Shown: positions 8,934 to 17,338 of the stretch, in pieces
Numbering within the stretch: the stretch's first letter is position 1
How the letters are laid out: every line of letters begins with the position of its first letter
Assembly: GCA_937886715.1 (NCBI GenBank)
Contig: CAKZZD010000016.1
Location: 124,001-188,000 of the forward strand
Length of the DNA stretch: 64,000 nucleotides
Source: an uncultured Bacteroidales bacterium
GTDB lineage: Bacteria; Bacteroidota; Bacteroidia; Bacteroidales; P3
Direction of reading: 5' to 3'
Program-made: the position numbers and the translations under genes
The notes under the pieces: generated by a model
Databases searched by the model: none
What the model saw: only the letters and a program-made list of their open reading frames with translations
Told to the model about the DNA's origin: nothing

Positions 8934-9974
8934 CTATGCGTACAGCTCTTCGAACAGGCGCCGTATCGGCTCGCTCTCGCGAAGGATGTTGAGCGTCAAC
9001 TCGGCATGGCCGCGGGCATAGCCGTTGCCGACAATGAGGCTGATATCCTTCCCCACCCCTTCGGCACCCAAAGCGGCACGGGTGAACGATGTGGCCATCG
9101 AGAAGAAATAGACGCACCCCTGACCCTTGGTGATCAGAATCGACGTCATTTCAGTGTTAGGCACATTCACATTGTTGATGGTCACGTCGGTACCGCGGCC
9201 ACCGGTGATGGCCATCACCTTGTTGTATACATCCATCACATTCGTGGCATCGGCCACAATCACGTCGGTGGCCAGTCCCATGTCCTTGATGCGCTGGGCG
9301 TTTTTCTCGCTGTATTCCACCACAATCACCTTGCCGTAGGGGCCCACATTCTTCATGGCCTGATAACAGCACAGGATGCCGCTTTTGCCACCGCCACCGA
9401 TAAGGCACACTATGTCGCCCTCGGTGACGAGGCGGTCCACCTGCGCGGGTGCTCCGGCCACATCCAGGGCCGCCAGGGCCAAACGTTCGGGCAAATCGTC
9501 GGGCAGGACGGCAAACAAACCGCTCTCGAACAATATGGCCTGCGCGTCGACATCCACCTGGTCGTGCTGCGGGTCGAGATGTTTGATCTGCTTGATCTTC
9601 AGCGGCGTCAGCGACAGCGACACCAATGTGGCAATTTTGTCGCCCACCTTCACCTTCGTGTTGCTGTGGAAGTTGGGCCCTATCTCGCGCACTGTGCCGA
9701 TCAGCATGCCGCCGCTGCCGGTGACGGGATTCTGCATCTTGCCACGCTCGTCGACAATGCTGAGTATCATCTTTTTCATCTGCTCGGCATCGTCGCTGCA
9801 GGCGTGACGTATCTGTGTGTAGCTGGCCGAGTCGATATTGAGGGTGTTGACATCGATAAGCAACTCGTTGTCATAGATTTCCATCGTGTTGTCCAGTTTC
9901 TGGGCCGGCTGAGGCAGGGTGCCGAGCGGCTCCACCACACGATGTGTGCCATATCTGTTTCCGTTGGGACGCAT
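8934..9974 (-). CDS. kdd: L-erythro-3,5-diaminohexanoate dehydrogenase, paralogue 1
   Basis: 346 residues, clearly related to the adjacent 10097-11170 gene from end to end (GNRYGTHRVVEP, LNIDSASYTQI, GSGGMLIG, ATLVSLSLTPL, DVAGAPAQ, YFFSMATSFT, GNGYARGHAE). The nucleotide-binding loop is GGGGKSG. Kdd oxidatively deaminates 3,5-diaminohexanoate to 5-amino-3-oxohexanoate with NAD(P)+ in lysine fermentation. Relative to paralogue 2 it has a shorter segment around residues 60-80 and diverges in the middle, so one copy may have a changed substrate or cofactor preference. That point is inference. It lies 122 bp downstream of paralogue 2. Confidence 0.85.
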   Translation of the reverse strand: MRPNGNRYGTHRVVEPLGTLPQPAQKLDNTMEIYDNELLIDVNTLNIDSASYTQIRHACSDDAEQMKKMILSIVDERGKMQNPVTGSGGMLIGTVREIGPNFHSNTKVKVGDKIATLVSLSLTPLKIKQIKHLDPQHDQVDVDAQAILFESGLFAVLPDDLPERLALAALDVAGAPAQVDRLVTEGDIVCLIGGGGKSGILCCYQAMKNVGPYGKVIVVEYSEKNAQRIKDMGLATDVIVADATNVMDVYNKVMAITGGRGTDVTINNVNVPNTEMTSILITKGQGCVYFFSMATSFTRAALGAEGVGKDISLIVGNGYARGHAELTLNILRESEPIRRLFEELYA

Positions 9975-10012
9975 AGCGGTTGGTTCTATTTATGTGACTG
10001 TCGGTTTAATAG

Positions 10013-10045
10013 AACCCGCAGGAGGGTCTCCCCTGCCTGCGGGTT
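10013..10045. other. Hairpin in the kdd-kdd spacer
   Basis: AACCCGCAGG (10013-10022) pairs perfectly with CCTGCGGGTT (10036-10045) around a 13-base loop. On the minus strand it follows the stop of kdd paralogue 2, but the bases after it (CTATTAAAC) are not a T-run. It may therefore be a processing or stabilising stem, or a weak attenuator between the two paralogues, rather than a strong terminator. Confidence 0.5.
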
Positions 10046-10096
10046 GATTGTTTTCTTCCACGCCGTACATTGTCGCCGTGGAAAGCCTTGTGGCAT

Positions 10097-11170
10097 TTAT
10101 GCGTAGAGCTCTTCGAAGATCTTGCGCAGCTCGGGGCTCTCGCGGAGCTCCTGAAGCGTGAACTCGGCATGGCCCTTGGTGTAACCGTTGCCCATGATCA
10201 TGTTCACGTCGCTGCCGATACCCTCGGCGCCGAGGCTGGCCTTGGTGAAGCTGGTGGCCATGCTGAAGAAGTAGACCACGCCGTCGTCCTTGGTGCAGAG
10301 CACGGCGGTCATCTCCTGGTCGGGGACGTTGACGCAGTTGATGGTGACATCGGCCATCTTGCCGTTGGTCAGGCGCTCAACGAGCTCATAGACCTGAACG
10401 GGGGTCATGCCGGCAGCGCTCTCCACGACGTCGCAGAAGCCGAGGTCCTTGATGCGCTGGGTGCTCTTGGGGCTGTTGGCGATGCCGATCACCTTGCCGG
10501 TGACGCCGACGCGCTTCTTGGCCTCGTAGCAGCAGAGCATACCGCTCTTGCCACCAGCGCCGAGGATGACGACGGTCTGGCCATACTGGCACAGCTTGGC
10601 GGTCTGTGCGGGAGCACCGGCCACGTCGAGGGCGCTCAAGGCGAGCTTCTCGGGCATGTCGGTCGGGATCTTGGCGTAGATGCCGCTCTCGAAGAGGATA
10701 GCCTTACCCTTGATGTCGACCTGGTCCACATCGGGACGGATCTCGAGGATCTCATCGATACGCAGCGGGGTGAGCGAGAGGCTGACGAGGGTGGCGATAC
10801 GGTCGCCTTCCTTCAGGTCGATCTTGCCCTTCAGGGCATCGCCGATCTTCTCCACCTTGCCGAGCAGCATACCGCCCGAACCGGTGCGACGGTTGCGGTG
10901 CTTGCCCTGCAGCTCCACATTGAGGAGCATCTCTTTCTTCACCTCTTCCATGATGCGCTCCTGGCTGGCACCTTCGCCGGCCTGCTGTTTGGCATAGTTG
11001 TGGATATCGGTGAACGAGGCGCTGTCGATATTCAGGGTCTGAACGTCGATAAGGATCTCGTTGTCGTAGATCTCGTCCATGTTGTTGTCAAGCTTGTTGG
11101 CCGGCTGCGGCAGAACGCCTTTCGGCTCGATGACACGGTGGGTACCGTACTTGTTGCCTTTTTTCTGCAT
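10097..11170 (-). CDS. kdd: L-erythro-3,5-diaminohexanoate dehydrogenase, paralogue 2
   Basis: 357 residues, with the same blocks as its neighbour: GNKYGTHRVIEPKG at the start, the GSGGMLLG block, GAGGKSG as Rossmann loop (residues ~200), DVAGAPAQTA and a C-terminal FEELYA. It has its own full promoter at 11234-11264 and is the first gene of the pair. The strongly biased codon use (few rare codons, GC-ending third positions) suggests high expression. The other lysine-fermentation genes (kamDE, kce, kal, CoA transferase) are not in this window, so the pathway can only be inferred. Confidence 0.9.
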   Translation of the reverse strand: MQKKGNKYGTHRVIEPKGVLPQPANKLDNNMDEIYDNEILIDVQTLNIDSASFTDIHNYAKQQAGEGASQERIMEEVKKEMLLNVELQGKHRNRRTGSGGMLLGKVEKIGDALKGKIDLKEGDRIATLVSLSLTPLRIDEILEIRPDVDQVDIKGKAILFESGIYAKIPTDMPEKLALSALDVAGAPAQTAKLCQYGQTVVILGAGGKSGMLCCYEAKKRVGVTGKVIGIANSPKSTQRIKDLGFCDVVESAAGMTPVQVYELVERLTNGKMADVTINCVNVPDQEMTAVLCTKDDGVVYFFSMATSFTKASLGAEGIGSDVNMIMGNGYTKGHAEFTLQELRESPELRKIFEELYA

Positions 11171-11233
11171 AATGATTTTGTATGTTTTTGATTGTTACTA
11201 ATTTTGATTGTATCCTTACGGAATTGAAGACTA

Positions 11234-11264
11234 CAAAGATACGATTATTTTTCAAATGCGCAAA
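11234..11264 (-). promoter_or_regulatory. Bacteroidota-type promoter of the kdd pair
   Basis: Minus strand: TTTG at 11264-11261, a 19-base spacer, then TATCTTTG at 11241-11234. The predicted leader is about 55 nt. It is a perfect match to the -33/-7 consensus. Confidence 0.8.
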
Positions 11265-11362
11265 ATTTTTTTCTCACCCTATCGGCATGTTCGGCTTGCC
11301 TCCTGCTCCGCGTGACACCCCACCGGTCCGCTGCCTGCCGCGACAACAACGCCTCCGGTCCA

Positions 11363-11378
11363 ACTGTTGTACAACAGT
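11363..11378. repeat. Palindrome ACTGTTGTACAACAGT (repeat family A, short form)
   Basis: A perfect 16-bp palindrome in the divergent spacer between the kdd pair and the TonB-like gene. It carries the TTGTAC/GTACAA core of the longer family A hairpins at 23237-23291, 30022-30098 and 54151-54221, and like those lies in a 5' intergenic region. The remaining spacer (11265-11501) shows no gene. Confidence 0.55.
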
Positions 11379-11501
11379 CGCGCAGCAGGCGGTCTCCGAT
11401 GGGAGGGAATCGGCACCACGGGACGTTTAATTTTGCGGCAGACACAATAAAAGGCCCTGTTTGGTGTTATAGACTATAAAAAATATTAAGGAATCAAGAT
11501 T

Positions 11502-11909
11502 ATGAAAAAATTGCTTTTGGCACTGATGCTTATGGCCACAGGCTTTGCCGTGGAGGCACAGAACAACGACACCCCTGAGCTGCAGGATGCCGGGGAGGAG
11601 GTGTTCCAGGTGGTGGAGAAGGATCCCGAGTTCGAGAACGGCATGGAAGGGCTCTACCAATATCTGGCCACCCACCTGCAGTACCCCAACGAGGCGAAAG
11701 AAAAGAAAATCGAAGGTCGGGTGTATGTGCGTTTCATTGTGGAGAAAGACGGCACCGTGACAAACGTGGAGGTGATCCACAGCCCCGACCCGATGCTGAG
11801 TGCCGAAGCAGTGCGTGTGGTGAAAGCCATGCCCAAATGGAAACCCGGCCGCCAGCGCGGCAAGAAGGTGCGCGTGCAATACAATCTTCCCATCAACTTC
11901 AAACTCTGA
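11502..11909 (+). CDS. TonB C-terminal domain protein
   Basis: 135 residues with a signal peptide (MKKLLLALMLMATGFAVEAQ) and then a single TonB_C-type module: YLATHLQYPNEAKEKKIEGRVYVRFIVEKDGTVTNVEVIHSPDPMLSAEAVRVVKAMPKW, ending GKKVRVQYNLPINFKL. The protein lacks the N-terminal membrane anchor and proline-rich spacer of a true TonB, so it is a free periplasmic TonB-C domain of the kind Bacteroidota encode in many copies. Whether it contacts outer-membrane receptors is unknown. The GT4 gene starts 7 bp after its stop. Confidence 0.82.
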   Translation: MKKLLLALMLMATGFAVEAQNNDTPELQDAGEEVFQVVEKDPEFENGMEGLYQYLATHLQYPNEAKEKKIEGRVYVRFIVEKDGTVTNVEVIHSPDPMLSAEAVRVVKAMPKWKPGRQRGKKVRVQYNLPINFKL

Positions 11910-11916
11910 CCCCATC

Positions 11917-13047
11917 ATGAAAGTCGTCATACTCGGGCCCGCATGGCCCTATCGCGGCGGCATTGCCGCCTTCAGCGAGCGTCTGGCACGCCAATATCAG
12001 TCAGAAGGCCACGAGGTGCATCTGGTCACCTTCACCCTACAATACCCGTCGTTTCTCTTCCCTGGCAAGACGCAGTACAGCACCGAGCCTGCCCCAGAAG
12101 GGATGAAGATCAGCCGCCTGATGAGTTCGATCAACCCATTCAGCTGGCTGCGCGCCGGCCGTCGCATACGGAAAGAAAAGCCCGACCTGATTGTCTGCGC
12201 CTACTGGCTGCCGTTCATGGCACCTTGCCTCGGCAGCGTGCTGCGTTGCGCCAAGCGCAAAGGCACACGCCGCGTGGCCATACTGCACAACCTGATTCCG
12301 CACGAGCACCGCTTCGGCGACCGCTTGTTCTCCAACTGGTTCGTCCACTCGTGCGACGCTTTCATCACGCTGAGCCGCTCGGTGCTCGACGAGATCGACG
12401 AGTTCGATCCCAAGCGCCAGCGTCCGCGCACCTTCTGTCCCCATCCGCTCTACGACCACTACGGCGAGCTTCTGGAGCGCGGCGTGGCGCTGCAGCAGCT
12501 GGGCCTCAGGGAAAACCAGCGCTATGTGCTGTTTTTCGGATTCATCAGGGAATACAAGGGGCTGGACCTGCTGCTCGACGCCATGGCCGACGAACGTATG
12601 GAACAGCTCGGCGTGAAACTGATCGTGGCTGGCGAGTTCTACGGCGACTCACGCCCCTACATTGACCGCATCAGCCGGCTGGAGATCGGCGACCGCGTGG
12701 TGCTGCACACCGATTTCATTCCGGACCACGAGGTGAACCGCTATTTCTGCGCCGCCGACCTGGTGGTGCAGCCCTACAAGAGCGCCACGCAGAGCGGCGT
12801 GAGCCAGATAGCCTACCATTTTGAGAAACCGATGGTGGTGACCCACGTCGGTGGCCTGCCAGAGATAGTGCCCGACGGCAAAGCAGGCTTCGTGGTGGAG
12901 CCCACCCCGCAAGCCATCGCCGACGCGATAGTGCGCTATTTCAAAGAGGATTGGAGCTTGAAAATGCAGGAAGGCGTACGCGACGAGAAGCGTAAATATT
13001 CCTGGAGCAACATGACCAAGGCCATTGCCGTGGTCACTGCATCCTGA
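11917..13047 (+). CDS. Glycosyltransferase family 4
   Basis: 376 residues with GT-B fold features. The N-terminal GGIAAFSERLARQYQSEGHEV loop binds acceptor or phosphate. The C-terminal half has VLFFGFIREYKGLDLLLDAM, then DLVVQPYKSATQSGVSQIAYHFEKPMVVTHVGGLPEIV, the GPGTxF/EX7E-like region of GT4 (Pfam Glycos_transf_1). It probably transfers a sugar from a nucleotide donor to a cell-surface glycan; the substrate cannot be read from the sequence. Its 3' end overlaps the convergent ABC permease gene by 14 bp. Confidence 0.85.
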   Translation: MKVVILGPAWPYRGGIAAFSERLARQYQSEGHEVHLVTFTLQYPSFLFPGKTQYSTEPAPEGMKISRLMSSINPFSWLRAGRRIRKEKPDLIVCAYWLPFMAPCLGSVLRCAKRKGTRRVAILHNLIPHEHRFGDRLFSNWFVHSCDAFITLSRSVLDEIDEFDPKRQRPRTFCPHPLYDHYGELLERGVALQQLGLRENQRYVLFFGFIREYKGLDLLLDAMADERMEQLGVKLIVAGEFYGDSRPYIDRISRLEIGDRVVLHTDFIPDHEVNRYFCAADLVVQPYKSATQSGVSQIAYHFEKPMVVTHVGGLPEIVPDGKAGFVVEPTPQAIADAIVRYFKEDWSLKMQEGVRDEKRKYSWSNMTKAIAVVTAS

Positions 13048-14113
13048 CTCTCGGGTCGAGCCAACCGTAGATGAGGTCGGTGAGAATGTTGATGGCCACC
13101 AGCAGCAAGCAGACGAAGAGAATGGCCCCCATCACCACGGGGAAGTCGTATTTCTCCAGACCGTCGACAATCACCACGCCCATACCTTTCCAGTCGAACA
13201 CATATTCCACAAACACGGCGCCCGCCAGCAGCGAAGCCAGCCATCCGCCGGCCGAGGTGACCACGGGATTGAGGGCGTTGCGCAACGCATGCCGGACCAC
13301 CACGCGCCGACGGCTGATGCCCTTGGCGCGGGCGGTGCGGATATAGTCCTGCGAAAGGGCCTCAAGCATCGAGTTTTTTGTCAACTGGGTGAGTGTGGCC
13401 AACGGGCGTATGCCAAGCGTCAACGCGGGCAGTATCAAGTTCTTGAGGTCGAGGTATTCGCCGCAGCCATAGTCGTCGACGGTGTAGAGATTGCCGAACA
13501 TGTTGAGGTGGGTGATGTCGGCCAGCAGATAGGCGAACACCCACGCGATGAGGATGGCGGCAAAGAAGCTAGGCAGCGACATGCCCAGCGTGGAGAGCAC
13601 CAGCGTGGTGCGGTCGATCCATGTATCTTTGTGCAGAGCGGAAATCACGCCAAGGGTCACGCCCACCACAAGGGCAAATATCATGGCCACAACGGCGAGA
13701 ACAGCCGTTTGCGGAAACGAGGTGGCGATGATTTCCGACACTTTCCGCTGGCTTTGATAGCTGCGCCGCAGATAGGGTGCCTTGAGCACCACCGATGTGG
13801 AACCCAGCCGCAACAGTGTGGTGTAGGGAGCGTATTTTTCCGCATCCAGATAGAAATAATCCGACACGTCGCGGTTGTTGTGGACCGAGATGGGGAGCAA
13901 GTCGTTGAGATAGTTGAGGTATTGTACCCCGAGGGGACGGTCGCGGCCAAGGTCGCGGTTGATGATTTCGATGCTTTCGGCGTCAGCACGCTGGCCCAGC
14001 ATCATACGGGCTGGATCGCCAGGAAGAACGTTGAACAGAAAAAAAACCAAGGTCACCACCCCGAGCAGTACGAGGAGTCCGTAGAACAATCTTTTGGCGA
14101 TGTAGCGCAGCAT
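13034..14113 (-). CDS. ABC transporter permease, DppB/OppB family
   Basis: 359 residues. MLRYIAKRLFYGLLVLLGVVTLVFFLFNVLPGDP is the standard first membrane segment and PGDP motif of peptide/nickel permeases. The binding-protein-dependent transport domain includes the EAA-like loop (QDYIRTARAKGISRRRVVVRHALRNALNPVV) and about six membrane segments. No partner permease (DppC) or ATPase lies next to it; the neighbours are tsaB and a convergent GT4 gene. A single DppB-like gene in a housekeeping operon is odd, and its partners must be encoded elsewhere. Confidence 0.88.
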   Translation of the reverse strand: MLRYIAKRLFYGLLVLLGVVTLVFFLFNVLPGDPARMMLGQRADAESIEIINRDLGRDRPLGVQYLNYLNDLLPISVHNNRDVSDYFYLDAEKYAPYTTLLRLGSTSVVLKAPYLRRSYQSQRKVSEIIATSFPQTAVLAVVAMIFALVVGVTLGVISALHKDTWIDRTTLVLSTLGMSLPSFFAAILIAWVFAYLLADITHLNMFGNLYTVDDYGCGEYLDLKNLILPALTLGIRPLATLTQLTKNSMLEALSQDYIRTARAKGISRRRVVVRHALRNALNPVVTSAGGWLASLLAGAVFVEYVFDWKGMGVVIVDGLEKYDFPVVMGAILFVCLLLVAINILTDLIYGWLDPRVRMQ

Positions 14114-14125
14114 GATGGCAGACGG

Positions 14126-14818
14126 CTAGCGGAGTCCGTGGACAACACTTTTTTTGGCGACGAAGTCCTTGAGATAGAAAGGCTCGAAATAGGCCACATC
14201 CTCAGTCTGTCCGGATTCGAGTTTGCGCATTGCCACTGGCAGCATTCCTTCAGCCGACAGCACGAAATTGTCGTCGTAGATGGCATTGGGATGGTTGCCC
14301 AACAACGGGCGAGTCTTGGCGGCGCCGTCACCGATGAACACCATCGGCGCCGCTTCGAGCCATCGGTCGTAGATGCCGGCCTCAATCACATCTGCACCTA
14401 TCGGCCTCAGCATTTCCAAGTTGGGGTCGACCACAGCTGTGTAGCATTCCATCCTGCGGGCGTCGATCATTGGGCACACCAGTCCGTGGTAGTCGGGGTG
14501 CTGACGGTAGTAGAGGGCGGCCATCGACTGCAGCGTGGGCACCGACACCAAGGTCTTTCCCAAGGCGTAGCACAGGCCTTTCGCGGTGCTGACACCGATG
14601 CGAAGGCCTGTGTAGCTACCGGGACCGGCCGACACGCAGACGGCGTCGAGGTCGGCCGGAACGAGCGATGCCTCACGAAGCATCTCGTCGATGAACACTG
14701 CCAGCAGTGACGAGTGTGCGTTGGGCTGACTGCTTTCGCGATGGGCAACGATTGACCCATTGCTGGCCAGCACAGTCGAACACACCTGAGTGGCAGTTTC
14801 TATCAGGAGCATCTTCAT
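14126..14818 (-). CDS. tsaB: tRNA threonylcarbamoyladenosine biosynthesis protein TsaB
   Basis: 230 residues with an ASKHA fold: LLIETATQVCSTVLA at the N-terminus and the signature GPGSYTGLRIGVSTAKGLCYAL at ~67-88, then VCPMIDARRMECYTA. TsaB binds TsaD and TsaE to form the complex that installs t6A at position 37 of ANN-decoding tRNAs. The start is 3 bp from the stop of the upstream LolA-like gene, so the two are co-transcribed. Confidence 0.93.
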   Translation of the reverse strand: MKMLLIETATQVCSTVLASNGSIVAHRESSQPNAHSSLLAVFIDEMLREASLVPADLDAVCVSAGPGSYTGLRIGVSTAKGLCYALGKTLVSVPTLQSMAALYYRQHPDYHGLVCPMIDARRMECYTAVVDPNLEMLRPIGADVIEAGIYDRWLEAAPMVFIGDGAAKTRPLLGNHPNAIYDDNFVLSAEGMLPVAMRKLESGQTEDVAYFEPFYLKDFVAKKSVVHGLR

Positions 14819-14820
14819 GG

Positions 14821-15477
14821 CTATCGCATATCTATCAGCTCCATGTCGGGATGCTTGGCAGGGTCGAAGGTGAACTCAGCCTCTTTGTTGCTGGCGCGCT
14901 TGAAGTCGGACAATTCATACACTTCGCGAGAGGAATCGTACTTATGGACCTCGAGGCGTTTCACCAGGCCAGTCTTCGTGTCGATGCGCAAGCGGATCTT
15001 GTGATAGTTGCGCGTGGCACGCGGCTGAAGGTCGATGACGTCGGTGTCGCTCTCGGTGCGGATATATTTGGCACGGAAATGTTTGTCGTAGGTTGCCAAC
15101 AGGCGTCCGGGGTTGAATAGGTTGACATCCTCTTTCGACACATTCTCGACAGTGACCTCTTTGGCCGTCTGGTTGACCATCCACACGGTTGTGCCGTCGC
15201 AGTAGAGATCCATTCCCGTGGTGGACAGATGGTAGCGTCCGTGGTTGTATTTCACTTGTGCCGACTGACGCTGTATCTCTTTCTTGTTCGAATCAAAGGC
15301 CTTCATCGTCACCGAGAAAGTGACGTTTTGGTCGAAACGCGATGCGGCCTTTTTCAACACCTCTGCCGCTTTGGCATCAACAGAGCCGTTGGCCGAATGG
15401 GTGATCTGGGCATTTGCCGGCAACGTGAGGGCCAGCACAGGAAGCATCCACATGAATGCTGAAAGCAGTCTTTTCAT
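14821..15477 (-). CDS. LolA-like outer-membrane lipoprotein carrier
   Basis: 218 residues with a cleavable signal peptide (MKRLLSAFMWMLPVLALTLPANA). The mature part has the LolA/LolB half-barrel pattern: DQNVTFSVTMKAFD, QSAQVKYNHGRYHLSTTGMDLYCDGTTVWMVNQTAKEVTVENV, then FRAKYIRTESDTDVIDLQP and LRIDTKTGLVKRLEV. LolA shuttles lipoproteins across the periplasm, which fits the many lipoproteins in this window. Several LolA-like paralogues exist in Bacteroidota, so no symbol is given. Confidence 0.82.
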   Translation of the reverse strand: MKRLLSAFMWMLPVLALTLPANAQITHSANGSVDAKAAEVLKKAASRFDQNVTFSVTMKAFDSNKKEIQRQSAQVKYNHGRYHLSTTGMDLYCDGTTVWMVNQTAKEVTVENVSKEDVNLFNPGRLLATYDKHFRAKYIRTESDTDVIDLQPRATRNYHKIRLRIDTKTGLVKRLEVHKYDSSREVYELSDFKRASNKEAEFTFDPAKHPDMELIDMR

Positions 15478-15493
15478 TTTGTGACAGTTTTTT

Positions 15494-16099
15494 TTAATGT
15501 AATGAGACTCCTATAATATGCATAAATTCTTCTCGTGTCTTGGGGTCGTTCATAAATGCCCCGGTGAAGTCGCTTGTGGTGGTGACGCTGTTCTGCTTCT
15601 GCACACCGCGCATGGACATGCACATGTGCTGCGCCTCGATGACGACGGCGACACCAAGGGGGTTGAGGGTGCGCTGGATGCAGTCTTTGATCTGCTTGGT
15701 GAGGCGCTCCTGCACCTGCAGCCGGCGAGCATAGGCGTCGACCACTCGCGGTATCTTGCTCAAACCCACTATTGTGCCGTTCGGGATATAGGCCACATGG
15801 GCTTTCCCGACAAAGGGCACCATGTGGTGCTCGCAGAGTGAATAGAGCTCGATGTCCTTGACGACAACCATCTGCTTGTAGTCCTCGTGGAACATGGCCG
15901 AGCGAAGTATCTCCTCCGGGTCGAGGTCGTAGCCATTGGTGAAAAAAAGCATGGCTTTGGCGATACGTTCGGGACTTTTCAGCAGTCCCTCTCGCGACGG
16001 GTCTTCGCCCAGCAGGCGGAGTATGGCCTTGTAGTGTTCGGCCATTTCGGCGACACACTGCTCGTCGTATTTGTCTATCTTGAGATATCCTTTTTCCAT
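15494..16099 (-). CDS. folE: GTP cyclohydrolase I
   Basis: 201 residues. Signature [24 protein letters not shown] with zinc ligands C89 and H92, and the third ligand in the [10 protein letters not shown] motif; the catalytic [11 protein letters not shown] region is at the N-terminus. The enzyme converts GTP to dihydroneopterin triphosphate, the first step to folate and, via QueD, to queuosine. The start at 16099 gives a normal-length protein. It lies 16 bp upstream of the LolA-like gene and 24 bp downstream of the methyltransferase. Confidence 0.96.
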   Translation of the reverse strand: MEKGYLKIDKYDEQCVAEMAEHYKAILRLLGEDPSREGLLKSPERIAKAMLFFTNGYDLDPEEILRSAMFHEDYKQMVVVKDIELYSLCEHHMVPFVGKAHVAYIPNGTIVGLSKIPRVVDAYARRLQVQERLTKQIKDCIQRTLNPLGVAVVIEAQHMCMSMRGVQKQNSVTTTSDFTGAFMNDPKTREEFMHIIGVSLH

Positions 16100-16123
16100 A
16101 TTTATATTTAAGTACTGGAATTG

Positions 16124-17338
16124 TTATTCAACTTGCAAAAGCAACCCTTTCAGGTACTCGCCCTCGGGATGGTGGATGCTGACGGGGTGGTCCATCGCAT
16201 GGGGCAGCTGGCGCACGATGCGGACGCGACGGCCGGCATTCATGGCGGCGGTGAAGACCATGGTCTGGAAATCCTCCTTGCTGACGGCCTGGCTGCAGGA
16301 GAAAGTCATCAGCAGGCCACCGGGAGCAATCTTCTCCATGGCGCGCTGGTTGATCGAGCGATATCCCTTCAGTCCTGCCTGCAACGAACGGTGATTCTTT
16401 GCAAAAGCAGGCGGATCGAGAATGATAAAATCGAAGCCTCGTGCATCGTCGCCTACCTCGATGGTATTCAGGTATTCGAGTACATCGGCAGCAACGCCGC
16501 AATGCGGTGCATCGGTGCCAAAGTTCAGTTCGACATTACGTTCACAAAGAGCAATGGCTTTCTTGCTGATGTCCACGGTTTCGACATAGTCGGCACCTCC
16601 CTTCAGGGCTGCCAGCGAGAAACCTCCGGTATATCCAAAGCAGTTGAGAAGGCGACGACCAAGGGCGAGATGCTGGACGAGAGCACGGTTTTCGCGTTGG
16701 TCAATGAAGAAGCCTGTCTTCTGCCCTTCGAAGAAATTCACCGTCAGACGGATGCCATTCTCCAGAACCTCATTCTCCGCAGTCTCCTCGCCCCAAATAA
16801 TGCCGTCCTGCACACCTCCACCAGGGACGGTAGCGCTACTCTTGTCGAAGACTGCCTTGAGTGGATAGCCGTGATATGTCTGCAATTCATGCACAAACAG
16901 CTCTGTCAGCACTGGAAATAGGCGGTGCATGCCCACCGAATGGGCTTGCAGCACCAGCACCCCGTTGTACCAATCGGCCACGAGGCCGGGGAGATAGTCG
17001 CCTTCGGCGTGGACAAGGCGGAAGACATTGGTTTCTTCATCTCCGAAGAAACCAAGTATCACACGATAGTTTACAGCCGAGTGGATACGTCGGCGAAGGA
17101 GTTCTTCTACAGGGAGCGCTGCCTCGTCAGCATCGAAAGTGAGCACTTTGCAGATGATGCTCTCATCCTGATAGTGGCCGGTAGCCATCCACTGGCCGCG
17201 GGCATCGACAACATCCACCAGGTCACCCTCCTGAGGCTCTCCGTCAATGCGTTTGACGGCACCCGAGAATATCCACGGATGACGACGAAGGATGGCCTTC
17301 TCCTTGCCAGGGGCTATAATCAGTTTGGGTCTGTTCAT
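16124..17338 (-). CDS. Class I SAM-dependent rRNA (cytosine-C5) methyltransferase, RlmI-like
   Basis: 404 residues from the ATG at 17338. An N-terminal PUA-like domain (KLIIAPGKEKAILRRHPWIFSGAVKRI, residues ~3-80) is followed by the Rossmann methyltransferase: FIDQRENRALV, LNCFGYTGGFSLAALKGGA (motif I), DFIILDPPAFAKNHRSLQAG (catalytic NPPY-like block) and LMTFSCSQAVSKEDF. This architecture is typical of RlmI (23S m5C1962). The frame is open further upstream to 17497, but that part overlaps rpe and looks non-coding; starting at 17338 gives a 4-bp ATGA overlap with the rpe stop. Confidence 0.9.
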   Translation of the reverse strand: MNRPKLIIAPGKEKAILRRHPWIFSGAVKRIDGEPQEGDLVDVVDARGQWMATGHYQDESIICKVLTFDADEAALPVEELLRRRIHSAVNYRVILGFFGDEETNVFRLVHAEGDYLPGLVADWYNGVLVLQAHSVGMHRLFPVLTELFVHELQTYHGYPLKAVFDKSSATVPGGGVQDGIIWGEETAENEVLENGIRLTVNFFEGQKTGFFIDQRENRALVQHLALGRRLLNCFGYTGGFSLAALKGGADYVETVDISKKAIALCERNVELNFGTDAPHCGVAADVLEYLNTIEVGDDARGFDFIILDPPAFAKNHRSLQAGLKGYRSINQRAMEKIAPGGLLMTFSCSQAVSKEDFQTMVFTAAMNAGRRVRIVRQLPHAMDHPVSIHHPEGEYLKGLLLQVE

